This document shows, piece by piece, positions 18,003 to 27,950 of a DNA stretch of 64,000 nt (its first letter is position 1; each line of letters starts with the position of its first letter). The notes beneath the pieces were generated by a model that searched no databases, was not told the DNA's origin, and saw only the letters and a program-made list of their open reading frames with translations. Position numbers and translations under genes: made by a program. This DNA comes from Clostridia bacterium (GTDB lineage: Bacteria; Bacillota; Clostridia; TANB77; CAG-508), in NCBI GenBank assembly GCA_017458285.1, contig JAFTFU010000002.1, forward strand, positions 1-64,000, read 5' to 3'.

Positions 18003-21000
18003 ATCCAAGTTTTTGATAAACGCAGTAATACCTACTGCTGCGATTGTAGTGCCTAATGCACCAAAGGCGTGTGTTATGCCATCTACAATATCAACTATTC
18101 CTGATGATCCATCAACTAAGAATTTTATTAAATCAGATGATAAGACTGTATTAGATAATGCTTGCCAAGAAGCGTTAAGTGCATCTAATTTGCCTTCCAT
18201 ACTTTGCATATACTTTTCGTTTTCTGCTGCTGCCGTTCCCTCGGCGTTAGATGCCGCATTAACTGCTTTTTCAACATTTGACCAGTTGTTTATAAGAGCT
18301 GCAACACTGTTAGCTCTCTGTTTTCCTGCAACAGTTTCAAGCAAGTCTGCACGCGATGTATCAGTAAGTTCATTCCAAATAGTACTAATCTCTTTAAATA
18401 TCTGATATGTACTTTTAAAATCGCCATTATCTTTAAAAATATTTACTTTTCCATTTGTAAGATTAAGTATATGAGTTTGCATTTTTGAAATTGACTCTAC
18501 ATTCTCATCTACTTCTTCGCCAATTTCTTCAAGCTGCCCCTTCATTCCTCTCAAACGCAAACTAACGACATTCAGTGTAGTACCTGCTTGTTCGGCGTTT
18601 TGCGTTACTTCTACTATACCTGTATTCATTCCTGCGGCTTCTTCAAATGTATTTCCAGCCATTTGGAGTGACGATGCTGACCTTTGCAGACTTTCACCAA
18701 CATTAGCAGCGGTAACGGCAAATTCATTGCCCAATTTGTCGTACACGTCAGCTATTTTCATTACTGCTTCAGTAGAATCACCATTAGATACTTGTAATAA
18801 TTCGTCTTGATAACCCTTATAAGCTGTTACTAAATCCTTTACAGCAGTGTCGTTATCCAAATCTGTAACGTGCTGATACATAGCAGTTATTTCAGCTAAT
18901 TTATTTGCCGTATTTGCTTCAAATCCAAGGCGTACCCAACTGGCAGTAGATTCAATAATGTCATTTAATGCAACACCATATTTCTTTGCACCAGCAACCA
19001 TATTATCATACAACTGACTATATTGTTTATCCGTTAAATCAGTAACACGATATAATTCAGTCATAGCAGTGTCAACTTTAAGTACATTGTCAAACATTGA
19101 CTTTACGCCATTAATAGCATAAGAAATCATCATTGAAGCTGAAAAATAGGTAGCCAATGAGCCTAATTTACTTTTCAATTTATCGCCTAATGTCATTGTG
19201 GCTTTTCCTGCTGACATTATCTGGCTTTCGAGTTCTTTAACTTCTCTTTTCAGATTAGTTAATTTTATATCATCTGCTGATTCTATTTCATTTTTTATCT
19301 GTTGTAATCTTGCACCAAATTGAGGTATAGCAGCAGAATATTTTTTAAACATCAAATCAATTTGCGTTGTTAATGCTGTTTTCTTGTTAGCAAGATTAGC
19401 TTCATCTTTTAATTTTTGCTGTTCTATTCGTAATGTCTTTATTTCATTTTGTAATGTAACTAATGTTTTACCGAATTGTGTATAATCACCTGTAACTTTT
19501 TCAATATCGTCACCACTGGCTTTCATACTGCCTAACAAACTTCTTAATTCTTGCGTTTTAAGGTTTATTTCATCTTCTGTTTTACCTAATCGTCTATAAT
19601 TATTTTCGATAGTAGCAATTTGATTTTCTAAAGTGCCATTCTCGATATTGCCTTTAATAGAATTAAGACCACTCTTTTTAACATCGTTGATTTTAGCTTG
19701 AACAGTTGCCATTTTATCAATAGTGGTTTGTAATGCACTATTAATTTCTGCTGTTTGCTCTGTGCTAAATTTTGAATCAAACGATTGTCGTGTTGCTTGA
19801 TATGTAGCTTGCAATCTTTCTAATTGTGCCTCTAATTCTAAAATTTGGTTACTATCTTTTGTTCCGTCTAATTTCAATAAATTAGTTTGAATATTTCTAA
19901 TTTGTTGTATAGTAGATAATAATTCTTTATATGCGGTAGTTACTTTATCGGTTTCAGCTTTTTCCGCTTGTTTTCCAATTTGCTGCTCTGCTTGCAATGC
20001 TTTAAATTCTGCTTTAGCGACAACAAGCATATTCAAATATTCCGTTAGAGACTGCCTATCAGTAACCCCACCAAGTTTTACACTTAAATCACTTATACTA
20101 TATGATTTTAGCTGCTCCAGTGCTATACCGATTGATTTTATTTTAGCTTCAAATTCTCGTAATAATTGTATTTGTTCGCCTTTTATTGTTTCAATAGGTT
20201 TTGCTCTTAGCTGATTAGCCATTGATTCAACTTCACGATATATTTTAACTTGCGACCGTATTTCAGCAATAGCCGCTTTAACACTTGCTTCTGAAGATGC
20301 AAAACTTTCTTTTGTAGCTGTACCTAATGTGTTTACTTTTGCAATAGCTTCATCATATAAAGAATTTAAGTGTTCTATATTTTTTGAATTTTGAATTGGT
20401 TTACTCGCATTAACATCAAGATATTCGTCTTTAAGAATTTTTAACTTTGAAGTATAATTAGTAACAGCAGCAGTATTTCTCTCGGTTTGTTTTCTATCGG
20501 TTTCAAGTTGACGAGCATAATTATCACTACCAGTAGAACCAGAATATTGATAGCTTTGCCCGATTACTTTTCCTTTGCTATTTTCTATATTCGCTAAATT
20601 ATATTTTAAAGATTCGATCTCTTGGTTGACATTTTTTACTTCTACTGTGAAGCCAGTAATTTCGCTTTTCGCATTTCTAAAAGGCTTAGTAGTTACTTCG
20701 CCAAATTTTCCAAAATAATTTCTCGTTACTTCAAAAAGTTTTTGTTCGTCCTGAATTATACCATTAATTTCTTCTTCAAATTCTTTTCGCACAGAAGAAT
20801 TAATTAATTTAATTTCTACAGGCTTAATTTTTTGTACTGTTTGATTTGTGTTTTTTACAATATTATCGACTTGTTTTGTTATGTTCGATGAATTTATATT
20901 GCTGTTTACAACTACATTTATCTTACAATTATTTAAATTATCTAATTGATTTCTTATATTTTTAATTCTTGTTTCAATCTGAGAATCATCGATTTTTAAT

Positions 21001-21104
21001 ACAATAGGATTTTCACTTAATTTATTTATATCCTTTTGTATCTTTTCAAACTCGCCATTTTTTAATTGCAAACCTAATGCAATAGAAAAATCTTCCATAA
21101 CCAT
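18003..21104 (-). CDS. Tail tape measure protein, exon 1
   Basis: The N-terminal ~1,034 residues of the tape measure protein. It opens MEDFSIALGLQLKNGEF, typical of this group, followed by ~650 residues of coiled coil. The conserved tape-measure core then follows (about residues 690-960), including AINGVKSMFDNVLKVDTAM, TELYRVTDLTDKQYSQLYD and ASWVRLGFEANTA. The frame stops at TGA (18002-18000), which is the first intron codon; the last coding exon base is 18003. Two ATGs (21104 and 21098) follow AAGGAGA, four and ten bases away, so the exact start is uncertain. Joined to exon 2 it gives about 2,952 residues. Confidence 0.88.
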
Positions 21105-21156
21105 CACTCTCCTTTAAGGCACAAACGCACCTTAAAGGTGCGAACTTATAATTATG

Positions 21157-22182
21157 TTACTTTACATTATCATTTTCTAATGCCACTTTTAGTTTATCTA
21201 AGCCTTTCCATTTTCTGTCCTTAGCGGTCATATCGTTATAAATATTCACCATATCTAAACTCGTCCAACCGATAATACTTTGCACTAAATCTTGCTCTAA
21301 TCCAATCGCCAATAATGATGTCGTATAATAATGTCGAATACTATGTATATAAAAAGGTTTTTCGACAAATTTATTCCAACGTTCAACCCAACCTCTAAAT
21401 GTAGAAACACTTGCCGGATCACCAGACTGTGTAATAAAGATATAATTATGCACCTTTTTGTTTTCTTTCATTATTTTTTCTCGTATAGGTAGCCATTTTT
21501 GGTAATAGGGAAGAAAAGTATCTTTTAATATATATCGAATCAAGGATTTTCCTTTTACGCCTCTGCCTTTAACTTGGATTTCATCTGTCGTCTCCAAAAA
21601 TAACCCTTCAAAAGCTGTTGAATTTTCATCTATAATATCAGTTGTAAATCTTGCTAATTCGCTTGCTCTTGAACCTGATGACATCATTAACGCCAATAAG
21701 CATTGTTCTTGTATTCTGTCCTCTTTACCAAGTTTGTTCATAAGGCTATCAAGTTCTTTTTTGGTGAACACAGATTTTTTTCGCACAGTCTCTTTAGGCA
21801 ATTTTTCTATTTTGGGAAGTAAATTTCTAAAATCAGGATAACAATCATCGTAATAATTTTCTACAAAAGCACTAAAGGAAGATAAACATGAGTGCATTTG
21901 TGCGAAACGACTTGAACCCCATTTAAGTTCTGTAACGCAAAAATCAAAAAAATCCATTAAATCTAATTTTTTGATATCTATAAAAAAAATATTATCATTA
22001 TATAGTACATTCCAGCAGAAAAATATCGATAAGTTTGACTTGTAATTAACGACAGATTTAGGTGAGCGTTTAGTGGCAAAGTTTTTTAAAAACCGCAACA
22101 CTAACTGCATATTCTTAGGATTTATTTGTTCTATTATTTCAGGAGAAGTAATAATTTTTCTAAATGTTTCTCTACCCACCAC
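21157..22182 (-). CDS. Tyrosine recombinase located in the tail module
   Basis: A site-specific recombinase of about 341 residues. N-terminal SAM-like core-binding domain, then a catalytic domain with the family residues: Arg in SSGSRASELARF, Lys around VKGRGVKGK, HSIRH box (HxxR), Trp in place of the second His in GWTSLDMVN, and the nucleophile Tyr in NIYND. All catalytic positions look intact. I prefer a GTG at 22182, five bases after AAGGTGG, over the ATG at 22215, which lacks a ribosome site. It sits directly upstream of the tape measure gene, an unusual place for an integrase. It may integrate the phage or invert/excise a segment; no att site was identified. Confidence 0.85.
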   Translation of the reverse strand: MVGRETFRKIITSPEIIEQINPKNMQLVLRFLKNFATKRSPKSVVNYKSNLSIFFCWNVLYNDNIFFIDIKKLDLMDFFDFCVTELKWGSSRFAQMHSCLSSFSAFVENYYDDCYPDFRNLLPKIEKLPKETVRKKSVFTKKELDSLMNKLGKEDRIQEQCLLALMMSSGSRASELARFTTDIIDENSTAFEGLFLETTDEIQVKGRGVKGKSLIRYILKDTFLPYYQKWLPIREKIMKENKKVHNYIFITQSGDPASVSTFRGWVERWNKFVEKPFYIHSIRHYYTTSLLAIGLEQDLVQSIIGWTSLDMVNIYNDMTAKDRKWKGLDKLKVALENDNVK

Positions 22183-22256
22183 TATCACCACCTTATAAAT
22201 TTCGTAAATATCCATTTGGTGAGTTGTAAGAAACGTTCACATTCTTACATATAAAA

Positions 22257-22691
22257 TCATTCTTTTATAGGAATACCTTTGTCTTTTAAAGCTTGTTTTA
22301 GCCAGCGATACGCTTCTTGGCTTATAATAGGCATGGCGTTATTGAGGATACCATTTCCCCCAGCTTCGCGATATCCACCATGAGGATACTTACCAATAAC
22401 AGCAATTTCTAATATTCTTTCGTCTGATAATTCACTTTCAACATGGTTTAATCTACTGGCATCAAAATATACTACCGCCTTGTACCCATTCCCAACCTTT
22501 TCTATTTTAGATTTAACTAAGGATTTATATAATTGAAATGTTCTATTATATACCTTTGGTTCAAACTCATCATAGAAATTATTGATAAATGCCTCTAAAA
22601 CATCATATACTATTGCTTGTGATTCAAATACAGAGTCCTCCATTTTGGATAGTAAATACTTTTCTAAATCTTTTTTTGAATTAAAAACCAT
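22257..22691 (-). CDS. Tail-completion-like minor structural protein (HK97 gp10-like?)
   Basis: A protein of about 144 residues, starting MVFNSKKDLEKYLLSKMED at the ATG preceded by GGGTGA. Helical N-terminus, then a beta-rich part (KPKVYNRTFQL-type segment FEPKVYNRTFQLYKSL, GNGYKAVVYFDASRL, GKYPHGGYREAGGNG). This order resembles HK97-gp10-like head-tail or tail-completion proteins, but I cannot confirm it without profile search. It is cotranscribed with its upstream neighbour, separated by about 16 bases. Confidence 0.5.
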   Translation of the reverse strand: MVFNSKKDLEKYLLSKMEDSVFESQAIVYDVLEAFINNFYDEFEPKVYNRTFQLYKSLVKSKIEKVGNGYKAVVYFDASRLNHVESELSDERILEIAVIGKYPHGGYREAGGNGILNNAMPIISQEAYRWLKQALKDKGIPIKE

Positions 22692-22707
22692 AGTAATCAC
22701 CCTATAA

Positions 22708-23343
22708 TTACTTTGATGTATTCAATATCTTTAACTGTTGATTTTGTTTAATTTTATTTATCGTATTTTCAAACTCTTGCCTTTTCTTTTCTTCTATTTT
22801 ACGAGTATGTTTTTTGAATACATCAGATTTCTCATAAGCGTTAATTATTTCCGTAGGAGTAAAATTTTTTGCATATTTGCTAAATACACCAGCAAACTCA
22901 ACAAGTGTTTTTATGTCTACCTCTTGCATTTTAGATTCAACAAGTTTTAGAATCTGTGCTATCTCATCTTTTATAATATCTTTGTGAATACCTGTTTTAT
23001 ATTCAATATTCAAATCAACGGCTTCATGAAGCTCGGCAAGCAAACTATCAGCCATATCTGCCTTAACTATCTCGGCAATATTAGTTTCGTTTAAAAGCTG
23101 TTCAATTTTACTAATAGAATTATTTGAATCATATATATAACTCACATCATAATCAGTAAATATACTAATCAAGCCAAAATCAAAAAATAAATCTTTTGCA
23201 ATGAAATTGAAATTATTTCCAACCAGATATCCCGTTACTGTATTAACAAACTTTACCTTGTCTACTGTACTAATATTTGTATTATAACTAAACGTATACT
23301 CTATTCCATTTTTTGTATATATATTATTTTTTTCAAAACTCAT
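22708..23343 (-). CDS. Putative tail assembly chaperone-region protein
   Basis: A 211-residue protein starting MSFEKNNIYTKNGIEYTFSY, with GGTGA six bases before the ATG. The first half is mixed alpha/beta (VKFVNTVTGYLVGNNFNFI, LISIFTDYDVSYI); the second is helical, ending in a charged coil (KKHTRKIEEKKRQEFEN). It occupies the slot between the major tail protein and the tape measure where tail assembly chaperones lie. I see no obvious -1 slippery site. Assignment is mainly by position. Confidence 0.45.
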   Translation of the reverse strand: MSFEKNNIYTKNGIEYTFSYNTNISTVDKVKFVNTVTGYLVGNNFNFIAKDLFFDFGLISIFTDYDVSYIYDSNNSISKIEQLLNETNIAEIVKADMADSLLAELHEAVDLNIEYKTGIHKDIIKDEIAQILKLVESKMQEVDIKTLVEFAGVFSKYAKNFTPTEIINAYEKSDVFKKHTRKIEEKKRQEFENTINKIKQNQQLKILNTSK

Positions 23344-23357
23344 AATCAATCACCTTT

Positions 23358-23879
23358 CTATGTTTTAAAAAATTCATCTAAATCCCATTTATAATGGACT
23401 CTCTTTTTCTGTCCTTGTATCTTCACTGCGTTATTCAACAGTAAGTCTATTTCGTTAAAACTATACTTAGTTATTTTTTTACACATCGCCTCGAAATCTT
23501 TTATATTCTGAAAATATGTTCTTTCGGTATTATTTTTTTCATCACGAAAATTAAAAATAAATCCTGCGACCACGTTTTCATATAAAGAATAATTATGCAA
23601 ACCTAATATTTGATGTTTATGTATCATCTTCTTAGGTGGATTTTCTAAAGCGATATCCTCAAATGTCATAGATTTATATTTTGTTGATTTTAATTCAAGT
23701 GCGTAAAACACCTGAGTTTGGCTTTGGAAACAATAATAATCACAAACATTTTTACGAGAAAATTTTGTATCTATTCTCTGCGCAAATGCTTGTGGAGGGT
23801 CGGGAATACGAATTAATAAGCAATAATTAGGAATAGATTTTTTAAAACAATCTTCAAAAACTTTTCCTGCATTTTTCAT
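23358..23879 (-). CDS. RecU-like Holliday junction resolvase
   Basis: A 173-residue protein with the RecU/PenP-type nuclease pattern: MKNAGKVFEDCFKKSIPNY, RIPDPPQAF, CDYYCF (metal-binding Asp), and YALELKSTKYKSMTF (the E-x-K metal/catalytic motif), then HKHQILGLHNYSL and GFIFNFRDE. RecU resolves four-way junctions during recombination; in phages it may process branched DNA before packaging. The length matches the family. It lies, unusually, among tail genes, close to the tyrosine recombinase. ATG at 23879 follows AGGTGA. Confidence 0.8.
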   Translation of the reverse strand: MKNAGKVFEDCFKKSIPNYCLLIRIPDPPQAFAQRIDTKFSRKNVCDYYCFQSQTQVFYALELKSTKYKSMTFEDIALENPPKKMIHKHQILGLHNYSLYENVVAGFIFNFRDEKNNTERTYFQNIKDFEAMCKKITKYSFNEIDLLLNNAVKIQGQKKRVHYKWDLDEFFKT

Positions 23880-23893
23880 ATAATTCACCTTTA

Positions 23894-24100
23894 TTAATGT
23901 TCTCTAAGTCGCCATTCATGCTTTAGTCTTTCGTGATCTTCTTTTCGGAATACAAACGTAAAAAGTAATTTGTCGTTGACGAATAAATCTACAAGTTTAG
24001 CTCCTCTGAATACAAAATAAGCAGCTTGTACTGGATTTCTGTAAAATACACAATCTTCGTTTATATAGTACTTATGAGTTATATTACTTAATGTTTTCAT
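23894..24100 (-). CDS. DUF5659-like small protein
   Basis: A 68-residue protein, MKTLSNITHKYYINEDC onward, with FYRNPVQAAYFVFRG and a C-terminal FVFRKEDHERLKHEW. The pattern resembles DUF5659, a small domain of unknown function common in Bacillota phages. RBS AAAGGA eight bases upstream. It precedes the RecU-like gene by only a few bases, so the two are probably coexpressed. Confidence 0.6.
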   Translation of the reverse strand: MKTLSNITHKYYINEDCVFYRNPVQAAYFVFRGAKLVDLFVNDKLLFTFVFRKEDHERLKHEWRLREH

Positions 24101-24228
24101 TTATAATTTCCTTTCATATTTTATAACTTTCTTTCAATAATCAATATAGTAAAAAATAAGGGAGATACAATTACCTGTAAAGAACGTATCTCCCCTTGTA
24201 AATATAATAAATTCTTCACACATAACTT

Positions 24229-24594
24229 TTATTCAGACTTCTGAACTTTTCTTCTTTTTTTCGTCTGATTTGCACTACTATCCACAAAAACAGGTTTGGT
24301 TATGTCTTGCTGGACATCCTCGTTTGTATATAAAATATCTTTGATTATTGCCTTGATATTATCTCTCAGTGTTTCCAAATCAGACAAATCAACATTCTGT
24401 AGTTTCTCTTTGGACTCTGCCTTGTTGTATACACCAATCGAATAACCGTGTATAATTTGATAAATTTTGAAATGCTCAGAAGTGTCCGTGTGTAATTTCC
24501 AAGGATATAGATTTTTAAAATCCCTACAGGAATTACACATATAATACCCTTTGTTGCATATAGCACAAGTAGCGTTATTACTCATGTAAGACAT
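24229..24594 (-). CDS. Zinc-finger protein downstream of the major tail gene
   Basis: A 121-residue protein with an N-terminal C-x2-C...C-x2-C finger (CAICNKGYYMCNSCRD, residues 10-25), then LHTDTSEHFKIYQIIHGYS, a helical part and a basic C-terminus (TKKRRKVQKSE). Similar finger proteins follow the major tail gene in other Clostridia phages but have no assigned role. The start follows GGAGGTG. Confidence 0.6.
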   Translation of the reverse strand: MSYMSNNATCAICNKGYYMCNSCRDFKNLYPWKLHTDTSEHFKIYQIIHGYSIGVYNKAESKEKLQNVDLSDLETLRDNIKAIIKDILYTNEDVQQDITKPVFVDSSANQTKKRRKVQKSE

Positions 24595-24610
24595 ACATTC
24601 ACCTCCGTGT

Positions 24611-24648
24611 ATTCAAACAGGGTGAGCAACACCCATCACTGTTTGAAT
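24611..24648 (-). terminator. Two-tier hairpin after the major tail gene
   Basis: A 10-bp stem ATTCAAACAG / CTGTTTGAAT enclosing an inner GGGTG / CACCC stem, just past the major tail protein stop. No T-tract, so it may be a processing or mRNA-stabilising hairpin rather than a terminator. Confidence 0.55.
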
Positions 24649-24657
24649 TTATCGACA

Positions 24658-25458
24658 TTACTCGGAAACGATAAGAGAGAACAATTCATCATTTTCCTCA
24701 TCGCAATAATCCTTCATCATCTGGAACTCAAAAGCGTGTTTACCAGTAGAAGTTAGGGCAAGCTCAACCTGTTCAGGATTAAGTTTAGCTTTCGGGCAAA
24801 TTATTTTACCAGAATATGTAAGACCATCATTGCACTTATCTTTAAAATAAGCGTAAATTACTACGCTACAAGATGACGGGAACTCAGAAGCCTTATTAGA
24901 TACACGAACAGCGTTTTCTGTCTCATACTCGTATTCAACATAAATTTTCTTATCTGCATCTTTAGCAAAATCTGTCGGCAAAGTAATTTTACCGGTTTCT
25001 TTGTTAATTACAAATTCTGTTGTAGAAGCAGTTGAACCAGCTGTATACGATTCACCAATTTCATTATTAGCAATAGAGTAAATATATTTAATATCATTAG
25101 ATGGCTTATTCTTTAGCGTAGCTTCCTCCGTTCCTTTGGCAACAGAAATAATTTCATAAGCATAATCTGTAATTTTCTTACCACTATTTGCAACTTCCTT
25201 TTTTGCACCAAACTGAGCCGCTGCAAGATCAAGAGAGATAAGCGAGTTTGTAGCAGAAAACGTAGCTTTCTTTGCACGATAAAGCGTTGTAATGACTGAA
25301 CCAATAGCATCCGCTATTTCTTCGCCTTCCGATGTACACTGAAGTGAAGGGTCTTCAAGTGATGTCAGTCTATAAAGAAGTTCGCCTGTTGAAAGATCGT
25401 GAGCCGCAAGTGACCTAACACGATCAAGGATAAGTTCATTTTTATTAAATGTAGCCAT
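24658..25458 (-). CDS. Major tail (tube) protein
   Basis: A 266-residue protein from the ATG at 25458 (GGAGG seven bases upstream; an upstream ATG six codons earlier sits on top of the ribosome site). Composition and order fit a tube protein: MATFNKNELILDRVRSL, an Ala-rich segment (DAIGSVITTLYRAKKATFSATN), a beta-rich middle and a C-terminal tube-like strand pair. It is flanked by strong hairpins on both sides, as often seen for highly expressed structural genes, and lies upstream of the chaperone region and tape measure. Confidence 0.75.
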   Translation of the reverse strand: MATFNKNELILDRVRSLAAHDLSTGELLYRLTSLEDPSLQCTSEGEEIADAIGSVITTLYRAKKATFSATNSLISLDLAAAQFGAKKEVANSGKKITDYAYEIISVAKGTEEATLKNKPSNDIKYIYSIANNEIGESYTAGSTASTTEFVINKETGKITLPTDFAKDADKKIYVEYEYETENAVRVSNKASEFPSSCSVVIYAYFKDKCNDGLTYSGKIICPKAKLNPEQVELALTSTGKHAFEFQMMKDYCDEENDELFSLIVSE

Positions 25459-25488
25459 ATTTTTTCCTCCGTTCAATTTTATAAAATA

Positions 25489-25516
25489 AAAAAATAAGCC
25501 TTGATATCATATCAAG
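25489..25516 (-). terminator. Intrinsic terminator before the major tail gene
   Basis: Stem CTTGATAT / ATATCAAG (25500-25507 with 25509-25516), followed on the minus strand by GGCTTATTTTTTTATTTT. Confidence 0.75.
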
Positions 25517-25518
25517 AC

Positions 25519-26358
25519 TCAAATATCAGCAAACATATCAAATCGGGTTTTGTCTATGCCTTTTAAGTTAGCAAATCCACTGTACGCACCTTGTAGTAGC
25601 GTATGAGCATCTTCTATTTTTCCTATTCTTTTAATATCTTCAAAGAAATTATTGATTTTCATATTCCAAATTTTTTCATCGCCACATTGACCACAGTATA
25701 CCGCCAATGTAGATATTAATGAACGCAAAACACTTTTGTACGGCTTGTGCGATGCCGCCATAGCTTCGTCTCTTGCATCATCAATCAAATCTCTTTTAGT
25801 TGCTTCATTTGCGGGGACTTGATTATTTCTTTTAAATCCATGAATTTTGCGTACAACATCTACAAGTCGTCTATACACTAACCTGTCAATCGTTATATCG
25901 CTTTCAGGATTGTACAATATGATTTGCTCATCCTCTTTTTCTTTGTTTGATGTAACTTTCATAGGCATAAAATCCGCTAAATCTATGTTTAAAACTAAAT
26001 GTAGAGGATTTATTAACATATCCTCTAATTCATCTTTAGATATATTCTTTAATTCGTTTTCGTATTTTTCAGGATTTTCTGTTAATTCTTTGTACACCTT
26101 TTTTTTACTACCAACTAATTGAGATATAAATTTCACAAATAATTCGTAATCATCAATTTGAGTATAGTCAATCTGATTGTAGTCCCAAAGTTGCCACTTT
26201 AGATCAGCGCCAACACTGGTAAAAATATGTACTGAATTAAAATAGTTTTTTTCTCCAAATTCTTCTATTTGAGATAGACTGGGTTGAGACACTACTATTT
26301 TATCTGTAATATAAATATCTTTTCCTCTATAAATTTTCAACTCATCATATTCAAACAT
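25519..26358 (-). CDS. Tail-region structural/assembly protein, unknown
   Basis: A protein of about 279 residues starting MFEYDELKIYRGKDIYITDK, preceded by GGTGA and overlapping the stop of the upstream gene by a few bases (translational coupling). Mostly helical C-terminal half (VVRKIHGFKRNNQVP, LRSLISTLAVYCGQCGDEKIW). No recognised domain. It lies between the connector genes and the major tail protein, so a tail-terminator or assembly function is possible but unproven. Confidence 0.5.
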   Translation of the reverse strand: MFEYDELKIYRGKDIYITDKIVVSQPSLSQIEEFGEKNYFNSVHIFTSVGADLKWQLWDYNQIDYTQIDDYELFVKFISQLVGSKKKVYKELTENPEKYENELKNISKDELEDMLINPLHLVLNIDLADFMPMKVTSNKEKEDEQIILYNPESDITIDRLVYRRLVDVVRKIHGFKRNNQVPANEATKRDLIDDARDEAMAASHKPYKSVLRSLISTLAVYCGQCGDEKIWNMKINNFFEDIKRIGKIEDAHTLLQGAYSGFANLKGIDKTRFDMFADI

Positions 26359-26363
26359 ACTTA

Positions 26364-26867
26364 TCACCATTCTTGACTATCATCATCGCATAACGAATCA
26401 TTCAAATCTAATCCCTCAAAAATCAATGTTCTATATATATAATCCTGCTGATAACAGCCTTCAACATTACTTTTCAATATCAATTTATTAATTCCAAAAT
26501 CTGATCTACCGTTCAGTTTCCTATCAATTAATTCAGAAAGATAATCATTGCGATTTGAAATTACTTTAGGTACATTGTCTACAGTCATATGTGTTTTATG
26601 CGATATAATCCATATTTCTATAGTTGGTTTAATAAACGTAGTATCAGTATATCGAAGATTAGGGGGCATATGCACTTGTATAGTAATAAATGTCATTACC
26701 TTATTAATAGTATCAGGATTCTGATGGTAATTAAATATGTGAGTTCCAACTAATTTTTCTGTAGTAGTAATTTCAGAAGCATTAATTGCTTGTACAATAT
26801 CGTTATCTTTAATAAATTCTTTAATAATTTTCTTTTTGACTTTCCCTATAAATGAACTATTAGCCAT
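26364..26867 (-). CDS. Head-tail joining / tail terminator candidate
   Basis: A 167-residue protein, MANSSFIGKVKKKIIKEF onward, with beta-rich centre (IFNYHQNPDTINKVMTFITIQVH, PTIEIWIISHKTHM). The size, fold impression and position before the tail tube genes fit a tail terminator or head closure protein, but no diagnostic motif is visible. RBS AAGGGCG. Confidence 0.45.
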   Translation of the reverse strand: MANSSFIGKVKKKIIKEFIKDNDIVQAINASEITTTEKLVGTHIFNYHQNPDTINKVMTFITIQVHMPPNLRYTDTTFIKPTIEIWIISHKTHMTVDNVPKVISNRNDYLSELIDRKLNGRSDFGINKLILKSNVEGCYQQDYIYRTLIFEGLDLNDSLCDDDSQEW

Positions 26868-26894
26868 AAATTACGCCCTTTCAAAAATTTTTAA

Positions 26895-27932
26895 TTAGAA
26901 TAACGAATCAATTCCGACAACAATAGAAGCCTGTATAGTACCATCTTCGTTTGAAAAAATTAACTTAAATTCTTCGTCTACATAATCATCGTTGTCAATA
27001 GAAATTATAATTTCATTTCCAAATTGTTCTACTTCTAATTCATTTTTAAAATCACACACTATATCCCATTTAGAGAACATGGTCGTAATTTCAATTTCAT
27101 CATTGTAGAATTTGCCTGTATAAGTCTGACTATTACCGCCAGATTTTATAATTAAAGAATCATAAAAAATTTTTGCAATAATATTATCCGTAGCAGCTTC
27201 AGGTGCAGTAGTTGGTTCTCTATAATCACATATACCAATATCCGCTCTATCCGTTTCGATATTAAAAGGATGCTCATAAAGAGTTATTTTAACCAATCCC
27301 TTTGTTCCAAAATTATAGCTTGTATTGTCATTTTGTGTAATAATAAAAGTCGTGGGATTTGTTGTATTTTTATCCAAAATAAATCTCTGAGGTGTATTGA
27401 GTTGAACAGTATTTTCATCGCAAGGCAAAGTAATCATATGCTGAGACGAACCAATGGTAATTTGTTGATTAAACTTCTCGCCACTGTTATACTGCGTAGC
27501 ATTTGTATCATAACAAGGATATTCAAGAATATCACCTTTTTTGTTTTGCCATTTTAAAATCCAATTACATAATGTCAGTTTACCTTCCCAGTGAATATTA
27601 TCTATGTTAAACGATTCGGTGCAAATGTAATATTCATTTGTTAAAGAACAATAAATTATGTCACCTACTATAATCGGTGTATCGATTAATGTATGAAATT
27701 TTACTGTTACGCCTACTGCTGCTGAATATCGTTTGTGATATAGTCTTATTTTAATTACATCTTGTGTTTCATAAGACTGCAAACCTAATACCCACATATA
27801 TACACCATTAGTTACAGAAGGGTCATCATCAAATGTTTTCTCTAATAATAATTTACTATTATTTATTTTTTCATTCCTAAGCGAACCGCCATTGATTTGC
27901 ATTTTTCGCCTAAATTTATCATAACAATCCAT
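26895..27932 (-). CDS. Minor structural protein of the neck region
   Basis: A 345-residue protein starting MDCYDKFRRKMQINGGS; RBS GGAGGTG. The middle is beta-rich (QQITIGSSQHMITLPCDEN) and the C-terminus looks like an Ig-like strand-rich domain (EVEQFGNEIIISIDNDDYVDEE-type segment). Similar proteins lie between connector and tail genes in Clostridia phages. No catalytic motif; probably a connector or neck component. Confidence 0.5.
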   Translation of the reverse strand: MDCYDKFRRKMQINGGSLRNEKINNSKLLLEKTFDDDPSVTNGVYMWVLGLQSYETQDVIKIRLYHKRYSAAVGVTVKFHTLIDTPIIVGDIIYCSLTNEYYICTESFNIDNIHWEGKLTLCNWILKWQNKKGDILEYPCYDTNATQYNSGEKFNQQITIGSSQHMITLPCDENTVQLNTPQRFILDKNTTNPTTFIITQNDNTSYNFGTKGLVKITLYEHPFNIETDRADIGICDYREPTTAPEAATDNIIAKIFYDSLIIKSGGNSQTYTGKFYNDEIEITTMFSKWDIVCDFKNELEVEQFGNEIIISIDNDDYVDEEFKLIFSNEDGTIQASIVVGIDSLF

Positions 27933-27950
27933 CGATACACCTCCAACCTA

